Shown here: positions 53,189 to 63,298 of the stretch, piece after piece | Position numbering within the stretch: the first letter of the stretch is position 1 | Layout of the letters: each line of letters opens with the position of its first letter | NCBI RefSeq assembly: GCF_001742225.1 | Contig: NZ_CP017075.1 | Coordinates: 2,170,001-2,234,000, forward strand | Reading direction: 5' to 3' | Source of the DNA: Novosphingobium resinovorum | GTDB taxonomy: Bacteria; Pseudomonadota; Alphaproteobacteria; Sphingomonadales; Sphingomonadaceae | DNA: 64,000 nucleotides | The notes under the pieces: generated by a model | Seen by the model: the letters and a program-made list of their open reading frames with translations, nothing else | Databases searched by the model: none | What the model was told of the DNA's origin: nothing | Translations under genes and position numbers: made by a program

Positions 53189-54415
53189 TCAGCTCTGGTC
53201 CGCTGGCGTCGGCAGGATAGGCCCGCGCCGGTTACGACGCAGCAGCGACTTCAGGCGCTTGACCACCTTGTCGGACGCGGTCTCGAGCCAGCCGATCGCC
53301 TGACCGCCCGGTATGTAGGCCACACGCCAGTACATCCAGACGATGATCGCCGCAAAGCCGAAGAACGGCCCCCACAGCCCGATGATGGGGTTCATCTTGC
53401 CCAGCGAGGCGACGTCGTTCGCGTACTGATTGACCTTGTGGTAGGCCACGACCATCACGATCGACACGAACAGACCCAGCGCCGACGTGGAGCGCTTGGG
53501 CGGGATCGCCAACGCAACGCCAAGCAGCGGCAACAGCAGCATCATCACGACTTCGACCATGCGGTAGTTGAAATTCGCCTGACTGGATACGCGCTCGTCG
53601 CTTGGCGCATTCTTGTCCCAGCCGAGCTTCAGAAGTTCGGGCAGAAGGTATTCACGCTCCTGCCCGCCGCGCTGGCGGAACTTCTCGATTGCGGGAAGCT
53701 CGATCGGCAGGTCGTGGCGCGTGAAGGTCAGGACGCGCGACGGCTGCCCGGGCTCGTCCTGAATGATCTGGCCCTGCTCGAGTCGGAAGATGATCGTGTC
53801 GGGATTGTCCTTGAGCGCAAGAAAACGCCCCTCCCGCGCGGAGATCGAGAGCACCTGGCCCTTGTCGTTCGAAAGGCGCGCGAAGATGCCCATGAGCTTG
53901 CGCCCATCGTCACGGCTTTCGTCGATGCGCAGGGCGATGCGGTCTTTGAGGGCGGTAAACTCGCCAACCTTGATCGAGGCCCCGAGCGCGCCGGACTTGA
54001 GCTCGTAATTCAGCTCTTCGTAGTAATAGCGGGACAGCGGCTGAAGATAGCCGACGATCGCGAAATTGGCGATCACCAGCGCGATCGTGATCATGTAGGG
54101 CACGCGCAGCATGCGGGTATAGCTGAGCCCCACCGCGCGCATGACATCGAGTTCGCTGCTGGTCGCCAGCTTGCGGAAGGCAAGCAGGATGCCGAGCATC
54201 AGCCCAAGCGGGATCGCAAGGCTGGCGTATTCGGGCAGCATGTTCGCCAGCATCTTGAAGACGACGCCGATCGGCCCGCCTTCGGTCGCGACGAAGTCGA
54301 AAAGCCGGAGCATCTTGTCGAGCACGAGCAGCGATGCGGCGAGCAGGAATATGCCCAGCATCGGCATTAGCACGAGGCGCAGGATGTAGCGGTCTAGGGC
54401 GCTGATGAACTTCAC
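53189..54415 (-). CDS. lptF: LPS export ABC transporter permease LptF
   Basis: Companion of LptG. 408 residues with the same fold: helices near ILRLVLMPMLGIFLLAASLLVLDKMLRL, the coupling segment SSELDVMRAVGLSYTRMLRVP, a periplasmic jellyroll of about 170 residues (HDLPIELPAIEKFRQRGG belongs to it) and three C-terminal helices. Its ATG lies in a clean promoter region. The gap 54416-54574 upstream contains an imperfect inverted repeat (AACGGCTCAC at 54452, GTGAGCCGTT at 54519), possibly a regulatory or repeat sequence. Confidence 0.94.
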   Translation of the reverse strand: MKFISALDRYILRLVLMPMLGIFLLAASLLVLDKMLRLFDFVATEGGPIGVVFKMLANMLPEYASLAIPLGLMLGILLAFRKLATSSELDVMRAVGLSYTRMLRVPYMITIALVIANFAIVGYLQPLSRYYYEELNYELKSGALGASIKVGEFTALKDRIALRIDESRDDGRKLMGIFARLSNDKGQVLSISAREGRFLALKDNPDTIIFRLEQGQIIQDEPGQPSRVLTFTRHDLPIELPAIEKFRQRGGQEREYLLPELLKLGWDKNAPSDERVSSQANFNYRMVEVVMMLLLPLLGVALAIPPKRSTSALGLFVSIVMVVAYHKVNQYANDVASLGKMNPIIGLWGPFFGFAAIIVWMYWRVAYIPGGQAIGWLETASDKVVKRLKSLLRRNRRGPILPTPADQS

Positions 54416-54574
54416 TTAGGCGTCGTCACTCAACCGTTCTCCCCCGCCCTTAACGGCTCACGCCAGGAGGGCAAAGCGATTTGTCGCTGGCGATCCGACA
54501 TCTTCCTGAAAGTGTCGGGTGAGCCGTTGAACGTCGCTGGAGCGGCAAGGTTTCCGGCTGGAGAAAGAATGCGC

Positions 54575-54973
54575 TCAGGCCTTTTCCAGCGTGCATTGTA
54601 GTGGGTGCTGGTTCTGACGGGCAAAATCCATCACCTGGTTTACCTTCGTCTCGGCAATCTCGTATGGGAAGATGCCACAGACGCCTACGCCCTTCTGATG
54701 GACATGCAGCATGACGCGCGTGGCCTGCTCGAGGTCCATATGGAAGAAGCGCTTGAGGACCAGCACCACGAATTCCATCGGGGTGTAGTCGTCATTGAGC
54801 ATCAGTACCTTGAACTGGCTCGGCTTCTTCGGCTTAGCACGGGTCTTGGTGGCTATGCCGACCTGATGGTCGTCGCCAGTACCGTGATCGGTGTCGCCAT
54901 CGTCCGCCATCACAACCGGAAGCGGCGCGAACGGAAAGGGCGACAGGTCAGAATCGGCGATCGGGGGAATCAT
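54575..54973 (-). CDS. clpS: ATP-dependent Clp protease adaptor ClpS
   Basis: Adaptor presenting N-degron substrates to ClpAP. The C-terminal 90 residues are canonical: [60 protein letters not shown]. The N-terminal 40 residues are flexible, as in the family. Start: ATG 54973 gives 132 residues; ATG 54910 ([10 protein letters not shown]) gives 111 and is closer to a typical ClpS. Neither has a distinct Shine-Dalgarno. clpA is not next to it; the phasin gene lies upstream, on the other side. Confidence 0.93.
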   Translation of the reverse strand: MIPPIADSDLSPFPFAPLPVVMADDGDTDHGTGDDHQVGIATKTRAKPKKPSQFKVLMLNDDYTPMEFVVLVLKRFFHMDLEQATRVMLHVHQKGVGVCGIFPYEIAETKVNQVMDFARQNQHPLQCTLEKA

Positions 54974-55091
54974 GGTGCCCAGAATATCGTACCGAGGCGT
55001 CCGATAACAAGATGCCCCGGCCTATATTCTCGGTTCAGCGGCTCAATCGGCCGGATAACTGCGTCATCCGACCGGTCGAACCTGCCTTAGA

Positions 55092-56114
55092 TCAGAACGG
55101 AGCAGCCGAGCGCGCCTTCTCGACGGCGATGCTCACGCGGCCCGAGATCGGTGCGAACGTGTCGCTCATCAGCTTGAGCATCGCTTCGCTGTTCTTCGAG
55201 CTGTAGGCAACAGCCGTGTCGAAGTTCTTGCGAACGAGATCGCTCTGCAGCTTGAAGAAGTCGGTCGGCGACTTTGCGGCAGCGAGTTCCTTGATGTCAC
55301 CCGACATCTTCTCGAACGCGGCGCGGCTCTCCGAGACGAGTTCCGAACCCATGGCCTGCACGCCCTCGGCGTAGATCTTGCCCGATTCGACGGCGGCCTC
55401 GACGTTGCCCTTGGCGAAGTCGCTGACTTCGCCCAGCACGCTGGTGCTCTTCTCGAAAGCAGCCTTGGCCTTGGCCTGAGCTTCGGTGATGGCGTCCTGG
55501 AATCCGGTGAAGTTAGCGCTCATGTCCATTGTCGTTTCCTCGAGCATGAAATTGGAGAACAGTCCTGCGAAGACGGGCTTGCCCGAAACGGGCTTCGGTG
55601 CGGTCTTTGGTGCCGCCGTTGGAGTGGCCGCCTTCGGAACCGGAACGGCAGCAACCGTTTCCTTCACGTCCTTGGCAACCTTGATGGCCGGCTTGGCCGT
55701 AGCGACTTTTGCCGGAACAACTGGTAAGACCGGCTTCGGCTTCGCGAGTGCGACCGGGGCGGTCTTAATCTTGGGCTTCGGCGCTGCAACCTTCGCTGCC
55801 GGAGCCTTTGAAGCGGGAGCCTTGATCGGAGCCGCTTCGGCGACCGGCACCTTAGCGGGAGCCGAAGCCACCTTTGCCGCAACCGGCTTGGGGACCTCAA
55901 CTTTCGCGGGCGCTTCCACCTTTACCGGTGCAGGCACCTCAGGCTTTGCCACCTTCGGCACGACAGCGGCTACTGCAGGCTTTGAAACTTCCGCCTTCGG
56001 CTTTTCCGGCACCGCAGCTTCCGGCGCCTTGACCTGGGCAGCCGGCTTGGCTTCCACGGGCTTGGGTGTCGTTACCGGAGCGATATTGCTCTTCGGGTCT
56101 TCATTGTCGGCCAT
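55092..56114 (-). CDS. Phasin family protein with a long Lys/Pro/Ala-rich N-terminal extension
   Basis: 340 residues in two parts. Residues 1-185 are low-complexity and strongly basic, with repeated KP, PKP and APAK units, like H1-type histone tails or the basic tail of PhaF. Residues 195-340 are a standard amphipathic phasin domain (FQDAITEAQAKAKAAFEKS, then SELVSESRAAFEKMSGDIKELAAAKSPTDFF), which coats polyhydroxyalkanoate granules. An internal ATG at 55529, preceded by a GAGGA ribosome-binding site, could produce a 145-residue phasin alone. Three copies of a PhaR-box-like motif lie upstream. phaC lies upstream on the same strand. Confidence 0.85.
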   Translation of the reverse strand: MADNEDPKSNIAPVTTPKPVEAKPAAQVKAPEAAVPEKPKAEVSKPAVAAVVPKVAKPEVPAPVKVEAPAKVEVPKPVAAKVASAPAKVPVAEAAPIKAPASKAPAAKVAAPKPKIKTAPVALAKPKPVLPVVPAKVATAKPAIKVAKDVKETVAAVPVPKAATPTAAPKTAPKPVSGKPVFAGLFSNFMLEETTMDMSANFTGFQDAITEAQAKAKAAFEKSTSVLGEVSDFAKGNVEAAVESGKIYAEGVQAMGSELVSESRAAFEKMSGDIKELAAAKSPTDFFKLQSDLVRKNFDTAVAYSSKNSEAMLKLMSDTFAPISGRVSIAVEKARSAAPF

Positions 56115-56202
56115 CTGTGCATCCAGCCTTATTTGAAAACTTCGAGTAGGAGCCGGGCGTCACCCCGGGCAATTCATGCGAAACACGAGTCGCATCAACC
56201 TT

Positions 56203-56286
56203 TGCTGCGTTGCAAAATAGGTTTTTGCAGACGCGAAGTCAACACTTCTATGCTGCGATGCACAATTTATGCTGCACCGCACAAAT
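56203..56286. promoter_or_regulatory. Three PhaR-box-like TGC-rich motifs upstream of the phasin gene
   Basis: TGCTGCGTTGCAAAAT at 56203, TGCTGCGATGCACAAT at 56251 and TGCTGCACCGCACAAATT at 56270, all in the same orientation, 48 and 19 bases apart. Each contains CTGC-N3-GCA. A similar site lies before phaZ. Published PhaR sites in Rhodobacter and Paracoccus are TGC-rich; I infer, but cannot show, that this is a PhaR target. Confidence 0.5.
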
Positions 56287-56394
56287 TCGCCTTGCTTTTC
56301 AGGTCCACGCAGAGTGTCTGTCGCAGATTACAGCCGTGTGTCAGCACGCCCGCACTCGCAGGTCACGTGATTAAACAGCCGGAATGGACCTTGT

Positions 56395-58254
56395 TTAGCG
56401 TGCGGAGACGTAGCGCCCCGGAGCGTCCTCGACGATTTTGTCACCGCGCCCGCCAGGCTTGCGCCTGCCCCGTGCCGGAACTTCCGCCGGATCGAGATTG
56501 CGCAGCCACTCGGCCCAATGCGGCCACCATGACCCGGGATGCTCGGTCGCGCCCTCGACGAAATCGGCCAGCGATTCTGGTGACCCATCGTTGGTCCAGT
56601 ATTGGTACTTGCCCGTCGAGGGCGGATTGACGACCCCCGCGATGTGACCGGAACCCGCAAGAAGGAACGCCCAGTTCCCGGCCAGATAGCGCGTCAGCTT
56701 CCATACGCTCGTCGGCGGGGCGATATGATCCTCTCGCCCGGCCTGGATGTAGCAGGGCGTGGCAATGCGATGGAGGTCGATCGGCACGCCGCAGGCCGAT
56801 AGCGAATCCGCCACCGCCAGCCGGTTGTCACGATAGAGGTCGCGCAAGTAGTTGCGATGCCAGAGCGCCGGAAGGTTGGTGACATCGCCGTTCCAGTGCA
56901 ACAGATCGAACGCCGGGTAGTCCTCTCCCTTGAGGTAATTACGCTCGACGTAATTCCAGATGAGGTCGTTACCGCGCAGGATATTGAACGTCGCGGCAAG
57001 ATAGCGCCCGTCGAGGTAGCCTTCGGGAGACAGACGGCCGACGGTCTCGATCTGCTGGTCGTCGATGAAGTTCTTGAGGTCGCCCGCATCCTCGAAATCG
57101 ACCTGCGCGGTAAAGAAGGTCGCGCTGGCGATCTTGTCCGCCTCGCCCTTGCGAGCCAGCACGGCGAGCGTGGCCGCCAGCGTCGTGCCGGCGACGCAAT
57201 AGCCGATCGTGTGCGCCGAAGGCACACCAAGACGGTTGCGCGCAAAGTCCACGGCCTCGATCTGCGCTGCGATATAATCATCCCACAGAAGATCGGCCAT
57301 CGAGGCGTCGGCCGACTTCCAGGAGACCATGAACACTGTCACGCCCTGCTCGACTGCCCAGCGCACGAAACTCTTCCGCGCATTAAGGTCGAGGATGTAG
57401 AAGCGGTTTATCCATGGTGGGAAGATCACCAAGGGAGTCTTCAGGACCTTGTCGGTGGTCGGAGTGTACTGGATGAGCTGGTAGAGCGGGGTTTCGAAGA
57501 CCACCTTGCCAGGGGTCACAGCGATGTTCTCGCCCAGCACGAAGGCGCCGGGCCGGGTATGCGTCAGTTGCCCCTTACGCATGTCGTCGAGCAGGTTCTC
57601 GAACCCGCGCACCAGGCTTTCGCCGCGCGTCTCCGACGCTTTCGCGAGAGCGACCGGGTTTGTCAGCGGAAAGTTGGCGGGGCTCAGGGCATCCACTACG
57701 GTCCGGGTGGCGAACAGCAATTGCGCCTTGCGCGCAGGCTCCAGCCCCTCGATCGATTCCGCGAGGCCGGTGACCTGCTCGCTCATGAGCAGATAAAGCT
57801 GGTGCAGCATCGCGAAGAACGGCTGGCGGCGCCACTCCGGATCGGAGAAACGATGGTCGCGGCGCGGCAGCTCCGGCTGTTCCCGGATTTCCTCGCCGCG
57901 CGGTCCGATGCCATATTGCCCGAACACGGCATTCACCAACGCCAGCCCCTCGTTCCACAGCTTCTGCTGCATCTCGGGATTGGCGAGCGGAAGCTGGCGA
58001 AAGACGCCCTCAACCGTGGCGATCCATTTCATGGGGTCGGCGTAGTGCGGAGGCTTGTCTGCCGATGCCTTGTTCAGCTGCTCGACCTGAAACTCAGTCC
58101 ATATCGAATGCAGCCGGCCGGCCACCTCGGCCCATTGCACCGTCGCTTCGGCTTCAGGAGTGCCCTCCGCCGGGACCATCTGGCCAAACAACGTCGTCAG
58201 GCTCTGAACCTGGGACTTCATGACGTCGCTGATGAGGTCGGCGTCGGTAGCCAT
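56395..58254 (-). CDS. phaC: Class I poly(3-hydroxyalkanoate) synthase
   Basis: Polymerises hydroxyacyl-CoA into polyhydroxyalkanoate. 619 residues, one polypeptide, as class I. The lipase-like box has the nucleophilic cysteine (GYCVAGT, about Cys353). The substrate-entry region is KTPLVIFPPWINRFYILDL, AGREDHIAPP contains the catalytic aspartate, and SGHIAGVVNPP the general-base histidine. ATG 58254 is used; TTG 58260, two codons upstream, has slightly better ribosome-binding-site spacing. Divergent from an aminotransferase gene. The phasin gene follows 280 bases downstream of the phaC stop. Confidence 0.95.
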   Translation of the reverse strand: MATDADLISDVMKSQVQSLTTLFGQMVPAEGTPEAEATVQWAEVAGRLHSIWTEFQVEQLNKASADKPPHYADPMKWIATVEGVFRQLPLANPEMQQKLWNEGLALVNAVFGQYGIGPRGEEIREQPELPRRDHRFSDPEWRRQPFFAMLHQLYLLMSEQVTGLAESIEGLEPARKAQLLFATRTVVDALSPANFPLTNPVALAKASETRGESLVRGFENLLDDMRKGQLTHTRPGAFVLGENIAVTPGKVVFETPLYQLIQYTPTTDKVLKTPLVIFPPWINRFYILDLNARKSFVRWAVEQGVTVFMVSWKSADASMADLLWDDYIAAQIEAVDFARNRLGVPSAHTIGYCVAGTTLAATLAVLARKGEADKIASATFFTAQVDFEDAGDLKNFIDDQQIETVGRLSPEGYLDGRYLAATFNILRGNDLIWNYVERNYLKGEDYPAFDLLHWNGDVTNLPALWHRNYLRDLYRDNRLAVADSLSACGVPIDLHRIATPCYIQAGREDHIAPPTSVWKLTRYLAGNWAFLLAGSGHIAGVVNPPSTGKYQYWTNDGSPESLADFVEGATEHPGSWWPHWAEWLRNLDPAEVPARGRRKPGGRGDKIVEDAPGRYVSAR

Positions 58255-58445
58255 CGGCAATCGCTCTCCTTGGGATTCGCACGCAGGTTGGCAACCCTGC
58301 GGACTCCTGTCGAGCCCCCTTCGCTCGCTTCAGCGTGACATTTCCTGCAATTATCTTTCGCCAGTCCCCATTTGCGCGGCAGCCCGAATCCCTTACAGGG
58401 GCCAGGCGGCGATCCTGCCGCCAACGCTACTGGATACCAGAGGTC

Positions 58446-59645
<1,200 letters not shown>

Positions 59646-59792
59646 GCGCCTGTAACGGCAAAAATTCAGGATTTCTGCGGAATATCGAAGTTAACGCACG
59701 CGTAGTCCTGTAATAATATACGTGTTGTAACAGAGGGTAAAATTACGCCATCTCGCCCCTCGCATTGGAATACTGAGCTATTTGGGGGGCAG

Positions 59793-60524
59793 ATGGCTAA
59801 CCTTCTTTCACGGCGAGAATCGCCGTATCATTTTCGATGGCTCGGGTCTGACAGAATCCCGATCGACTTCGATCTCAGGGTTTGCGGCTGGACACTCGAC
59901 TTTGGTGGAGAGCCCTCCAGCGACAGCATGGGGGTCATGCACGCAGGTCATCTCGATCCTGCCGGATGGGAAAGGCTGCTGGCCGTCCGCAACGACGTAC
60001 GCCGTTTCGTGCTGGTGATCGGCCCCGCATCCGCAAGTGAGCGCGCTGAACTTTTGCAAGCCGGCTTCGGCGAAGCCGTGCCCGATACTGTCGATCCCAG
60101 CGAGTTCGAGGCCCGTGCCTGCAGGTTGGCCGAACTGACACGCTGGCTACCCCGCCACCGTCGCCTCGGCGATCTGGAACTCGATCTGCTGGCCCGCGAG
60201 GCTTATGGGCAGGGCAAGTCCCTCAACCTCAACCCCCGCGAATTCGCACTTATCTGGCGCTTGGCGGACACGCCCGGAGAGCCGGTGAGCAAGCAGGACC
60301 TGATTCAGGACGTCTGGCGGATGGGCTTTGTACCCGAAACCAACAGCATTGCCGTTCACATGTCCCGCCTGCGCCGCAAGCTGGGCTTCGTAGGCATGGC
60401 GGGCATCATCGCCACAGCCTCGGCAGGCGGCTATTGCCTGAGATCAACTGCCGAGGACGAGGCGCGGACGACGTTCGTCCCGAACGGCGGACCATATTCC
60501 CATCCGCAACAGGCTGTCGCCTGA
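59793..60524 (+). CDS. OmpR/PhoB-type winged-helix regulator with a degenerate receiver domain
   Basis: 243 residues. The C-terminal half is a winged helix of the OmpR type: LDLLAREAYGQGKSLNLNPR, then EFALIWRLADTPGEPVSKQD, LIQDVWRMGF and NSIAVHMSRLRRKLGF, and a short wing GIIATASAGGYCL. The N-terminal half has the length of a receiver domain but lacks an obvious phosphoacceptor Asp and Lys, so it may be an orphan regulator switched by another signal. No histidine kinase is adjacent. Its ATG at 59793 has a GGGGGG ribosome-binding site. The 147-base upstream gap is AT-rich and likely contains its promoter. Converges with mobA. Confidence 0.82.
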   Translation: MANLLSRRESPYHFRWLGSDRIPIDFDLRVCGWTLDFGGEPSSDSMGVMHAGHLDPAGWERLLAVRNDVRRFVLVIGPASASERAELLQAGFGEAVPDTVDPSEFEARACRLAELTRWLPRHRRLGDLELDLLAREAYGQGKSLNLNPREFALIWRLADTPGEPVSKQDLIQDVWRMGFVPETNSIAVHMSRLRRKLGFVGMAGIIATASAGGYCLRSTAEDEARTTFVPNGGPYSHPQQAVA

Positions 60525-60538
60525 AACACGAACCTCGA

Positions 60539-61069
60539 TCAGGACAAGGGGCTGTCGGCGATCCGGGCGAGGTCATCGGGCGTATTGATATTGGCGATCG
60601 GCGTATCGATCTCGACGAGACGCGCGCCGATCATTTCCGCGAACCGGCGCATAGAATGACGCTCCGTGCTCTCCAGCAAGGTTTCAAGTTGCGGGGCGGC
60701 CGACGCAGGCCACAAGCCGATGACCGGCTGCATGGCAAGGCAGGCCGGCGCTCGCCCCAACAGCAAGGGCAAATCATCCGGTAGCGGCCCTGCATCGACG
60801 CCGCAACTCAACACAGCCTCGTAACCCTCGTCCAGGGCATGATGCAAGGCAGCCGCCAGCCCGCCAAGCGGCCCCATCCCAGCGCGCGGCCAGTCGGGGA
60901 GCGTCGGGGCGGGTGCGGTCTCGCGCCCGGTGACGACAACATGTTCGCACCAGCCCGACAGCGTATCGACCGCCAGCGAAATCAGCGTGCGCCCTTGGAT
61001 TTCGGCCAGCGCCTTGTCGCTGCCGAAGCGGCTCGACAGCCCACCTGCAAGCACTGCTCCAAGAATCAT
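60539..61069 (-). CDS. mobA: Molybdenum cofactor guanylyltransferase
   Basis: Attaches GMP to molybdopterin, producing the guanine dinucleotide cofactor. 176 residues with LAGGLSSRFGSDKALAEI (NTP-binding loop, residues 8-25), PLGGLAAALHHAL and the acidic SCGVDAGPLP that binds metal. The length is short for MobA but within the range of its smaller members. It is alone, converging on the winged-helix regulator and divergent from the tRNA-Cys gene. With mocA at 40 kb the genome can make both dinucleotide forms of the cofactor. Confidence 0.88.
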   Translation of the reverse strand: MILGAVLAGGLSSRFGSDKALAEIQGRTLISLAVDTLSGWCEHVVVTGRETAPAPTLPDWPRAGMGPLGGLAAALHHALDEGYEAVLSCGVDAGPLPDDLPLLLGRAPACLAMQPVIGLWPASAAPQLETLLESTERHSMRRFAEMIGARLVEIDTPIANINTPDDLARIADSPLS

Positions 61070-61250
61070 GCCAAAACCCCTTCATGCAAGGAAACGGCTA
61101 TTACAGCGCTCCGTCCGCGCTTTCGGCAAGGGAAGAAGCGCACGAAACGGGTATCGAGAGCGATGAGGCACAAACAAAATCCGGCCACTTGCGCGAATCC
61201 CGTTGCACTCCCAGCGATCGGTTGCTAGGCGCGCATTCCTCCACACGGAT

Positions 61251-61324
61251 GGCCCGATGGCGGAGTGGTGACGCAGAGGACTGCAAATCCTTGCACGCCG
61301 GTTCGATTCCGGCTCGGGCCTCCA
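61251..61324 (+). tRNA. tRNA-Cys (anticodon GCA)
   Basis: 74 nt. Acceptor stem GGCCCGA pairs with TCGGGCC; discriminator U; CCA encoded at 61322-61324. The anticodon loop ACTGCAAATC has GCA. The T loop reads GTTCGATTC. Standalone, with no adjacent tRNA. The 181 bases upstream (61070-61250) contain its promoter; nothing else is visible there. Confidence 0.97.
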
Positions 61325-61373
61325 CATCCTTCTGAAAATTGGTGCTTATTTCCCCTTCGGGGCCGCGCTTTGC

Positions 61374-61943
61374 CTAGCGCCGCTTCTTCAGGACGAGATA
61401 GATCGCACCCTGCCCGCCATGACGCCGATGGGCGCCGCGAATGGCGACGATGTCCGATGCGTGCTCGCTCGCGGCAAGCCAGTCGGCGATCTTCGCGCGG
61501 ATCGCACCGCGCGCGCTGCCCCGGTCTGCGGCATCCACAGGACGCGCCTTACCGGTCACGATGAGCACTACTCGTGCGCCCATCGCCTTTGCCTGCACCA
61601 GCCCGTGCATCAAACGCATGTAGGCCTGATCGAGGTTGGAACCGTGCAGGTCGAGGCTGAAATCGGGCAGCAACGTGCCTTTGGAGATCCGCTTCTCCCA
61701 CGATCCGTCGAGATTGACCGGCACATCGACGCGCGGCTTGGGCGGGGCCGCTTTAGGCAGCGACGGCGGCGGAACCCGGCCCTTGACCTTTTTCACAGGT
61801 GGTGGCGGAGCAACCGGGACCGGCATCACAGGCGCCTCGGGCTCGACCAGCTTGCGAGGCGCGACAAGCGGCTTGACGGTGCGGGCGACTTGCGCCCAGA
61901 CCGCCTTCTCCTCTTCCGTAAGCCTGCGCCCCGGCCGTTTCAT
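61374..61943 (-). CDS. Smr-domain protein
   Basis: 189 residues. A basic, proline-rich N-terminal half, including MPVPVAPPPPVKKVKGRVPP, is followed by the Smr (small MutS-related) domain: FSLDLHGSNLDQAYMRLMH with the DLHG motif, and LIVTGKARPVDAAD and GAIYLVLKKRR at the end. Smr domains are nicking nucleases or RNA-associated enzymes; the function of these alphaproteobacterial members is not settled. ATG 61943 overlaps the mltA stop (ATGA), so it is the last gene of the Tim44-mltA-Smr group on the minus strand. Confidence 0.9.
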   Translation of the reverse strand: MKRPGRRLTEEEKAVWAQVARTVKPLVAPRKLVEPEAPVMPVPVAPPPPVKKVKGRVPPPSLPKAAPPKPRVDVPVNLDGSWEKRISKGTLLPDFSLDLHGSNLDQAYMRLMHGLVQAKAMGARVVLIVTGKARPVDAADRGSARGAIRAKIADWLAASEHASDIVAIRGAHRRHGGQGAIYLVLKKRR

Positions 61944-63181
61944 CGGGCGCCGAGGCGGGTCAGGACGCCCTTGGGCAAGAGGATCAGGGCATTGCCCCGG
62001 CCGCTCATGCCGCCTGCGGTCAGGCGGGCCTGGGACCCGGCGCCCCAGAAGGTGTCGAAACGGTTCGCACCCTTGATCGCGCCGCCGGTATCCTGTGCGA
62101 TCCACAGGCCGTTGGCCTCGCGGCGGTCCATATCGAGGTACACAGGAGCACCCAACGGCACATAGCGGGGGTCTACGGCCACAGAATTGCCCGCTCGCAC
62201 GGGCACATTGAGGGCACCGAGCGGTCCATCACCGTTCAACACTTTAAAGAAAACCCACGAGCGATTGCGCTCCATCAGCGCGCGCCCCTCGACCGGATGC
62301 TCGCGGACATATTGCATGATGCCCTGCATGGAGCCGGAGTACTGACCCGGCCCGGAGCCGACCAGCCCCTGATCGCGCATGACCCCGCCGATGCCGGTAT
62401 AGGGCAAGCCGTTCTGGCCCGCATAGCCGATGCGCGTCACCGTGCCGTCCGGAGCGACGAGGCGGCCGGAGCCTTGCACCTGAAGGAAGAAGAACTCGAC
62501 GGGATCGGCGGCCCAGGCAATCTCCAGCCCCTTGCCCGCCAGCGCCCCGGCATCGATCTGTGCGCGGTCGAAATAGCTGGTGAAGGTGCCGTCCGGCGCA
62601 TAGCGGCCAAGCGGCATGCGCCCGCTGCTGAGCGGCGGCGCATCCCCCGGCTTCGCACGCACGAGATCGGGCGGGAAGGCGTAGACCGGCACCGTATAAC
62701 CGGGCTGCGGCGTGCGCCCGCCGGCGATCTCCGGTTCGTAGTAGCCGGTAGCGTAGGAACTGCCGTCGCCGATGCGGGCGGCCTCGAAAAAACTGGAGAA
62801 GAACAGCGCGGGCGATCCCGCGCCCCAGTTCACGGCGGCGGTGCAAGCCTGCCGCCAGTCCTCGGGCCGGGTCAGGCCACTGCCGTCCTTGCGGACGATG
62901 AGCTTCGGGCAGCTTTCACGGAACGAGGCGAGAGCGCCTGCCGCATCGGCCGCGCCCATCCGCAGCGCCGACAGCGCAGGACCACGGCGCACACCGGCAG
63001 CCAGCGCGTTCTGGGGAGATGAAGGCAGGGTCGTCGGCCCGGTCGGCGGAAGCGTGGGGCGCGGGCCGCCGGTCTTCGGGATTACGCCGCCGCAAGCCGC
63101 GAGCGTGGCCAGCAGACCGCCGATCAGAAGAGCGCGCCAGGCGTCCCGGATCGACCGCCCGGACACCACCGCAGGTGCCAT
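61940..63181 (-). CDS. mltA: Membrane-bound lytic murein transglycosylase A
   Basis: Cleaves peptidoglycan between N-acetylmuramic acid and N-acetylglucosamine. 413 residues with a lipoprotein signal (LLIGGLLATLAACGG; lipobox LAAC), so it sits on the outer membrane. MltA domain features are YATGYYEPEIAGGR, FFFLQVQGSGRL, PVRAGNSVAVDPRYVPLGAP, and the 3D domain near the C-terminus with the catalytic aspartate in QDTGGAIKGANRFDTFWG. ATG 63181 has GGAG just upstream. Tim44 is located upstream in the same direction and Smr overlaps the stop. Confidence 0.94.
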   Translation of the reverse strand: MAPAVVSGRSIRDAWRALLIGGLLATLAACGGVIPKTGGPRPTLPPTGPTTLPSSPQNALAAGVRRGPALSALRMGAADAAGALASFRESCPKLIVRKDGSGLTRPEDWRQACTAAVNWGAGSPALFFSSFFEAARIGDGSSYATGYYEPEIAGGRTPQPGYTVPVYAFPPDLVRAKPGDAPPLSSGRMPLGRYAPDGTFTSYFDRAQIDAGALAGKGLEIAWAADPVEFFFLQVQGSGRLVAPDGTVTRIGYAGQNGLPYTGIGGVMRDQGLVGSGPGQYSGSMQGIMQYVREHPVEGRALMERNRSWVFFKVLNGDGPLGALNVPVRAGNSVAVDPRYVPLGAPVYLDMDRREANGLWIAQDTGGAIKGANRFDTFWGAGSQARLTAGGMSGRGNALILLPKGVLTRLGAR

Positions 63182-63298
63182 AGTCTCCAGCGCCAAAACA
63201 AACCCTCCCCGCAAAGCAGACGCCCCGCGCCGGGGGTGGCACGGGGCGGATCAGGCTTTGTCGGCTAGCAGTCCAAAGAAGGGGGGATCAACCCCGGA

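Noticed and set aside
55529..56114. The basic N-terminal segment as a separate gene
   Set aside because: It is in frame with the phasin domain without a stop, so a single gene with an internal start is the simpler reading.
61265..61564. ORF of 99 codons over the tRNA-Cys gene
   Set aside because: A chance reading of the tRNA and of antisense Smr sequence.
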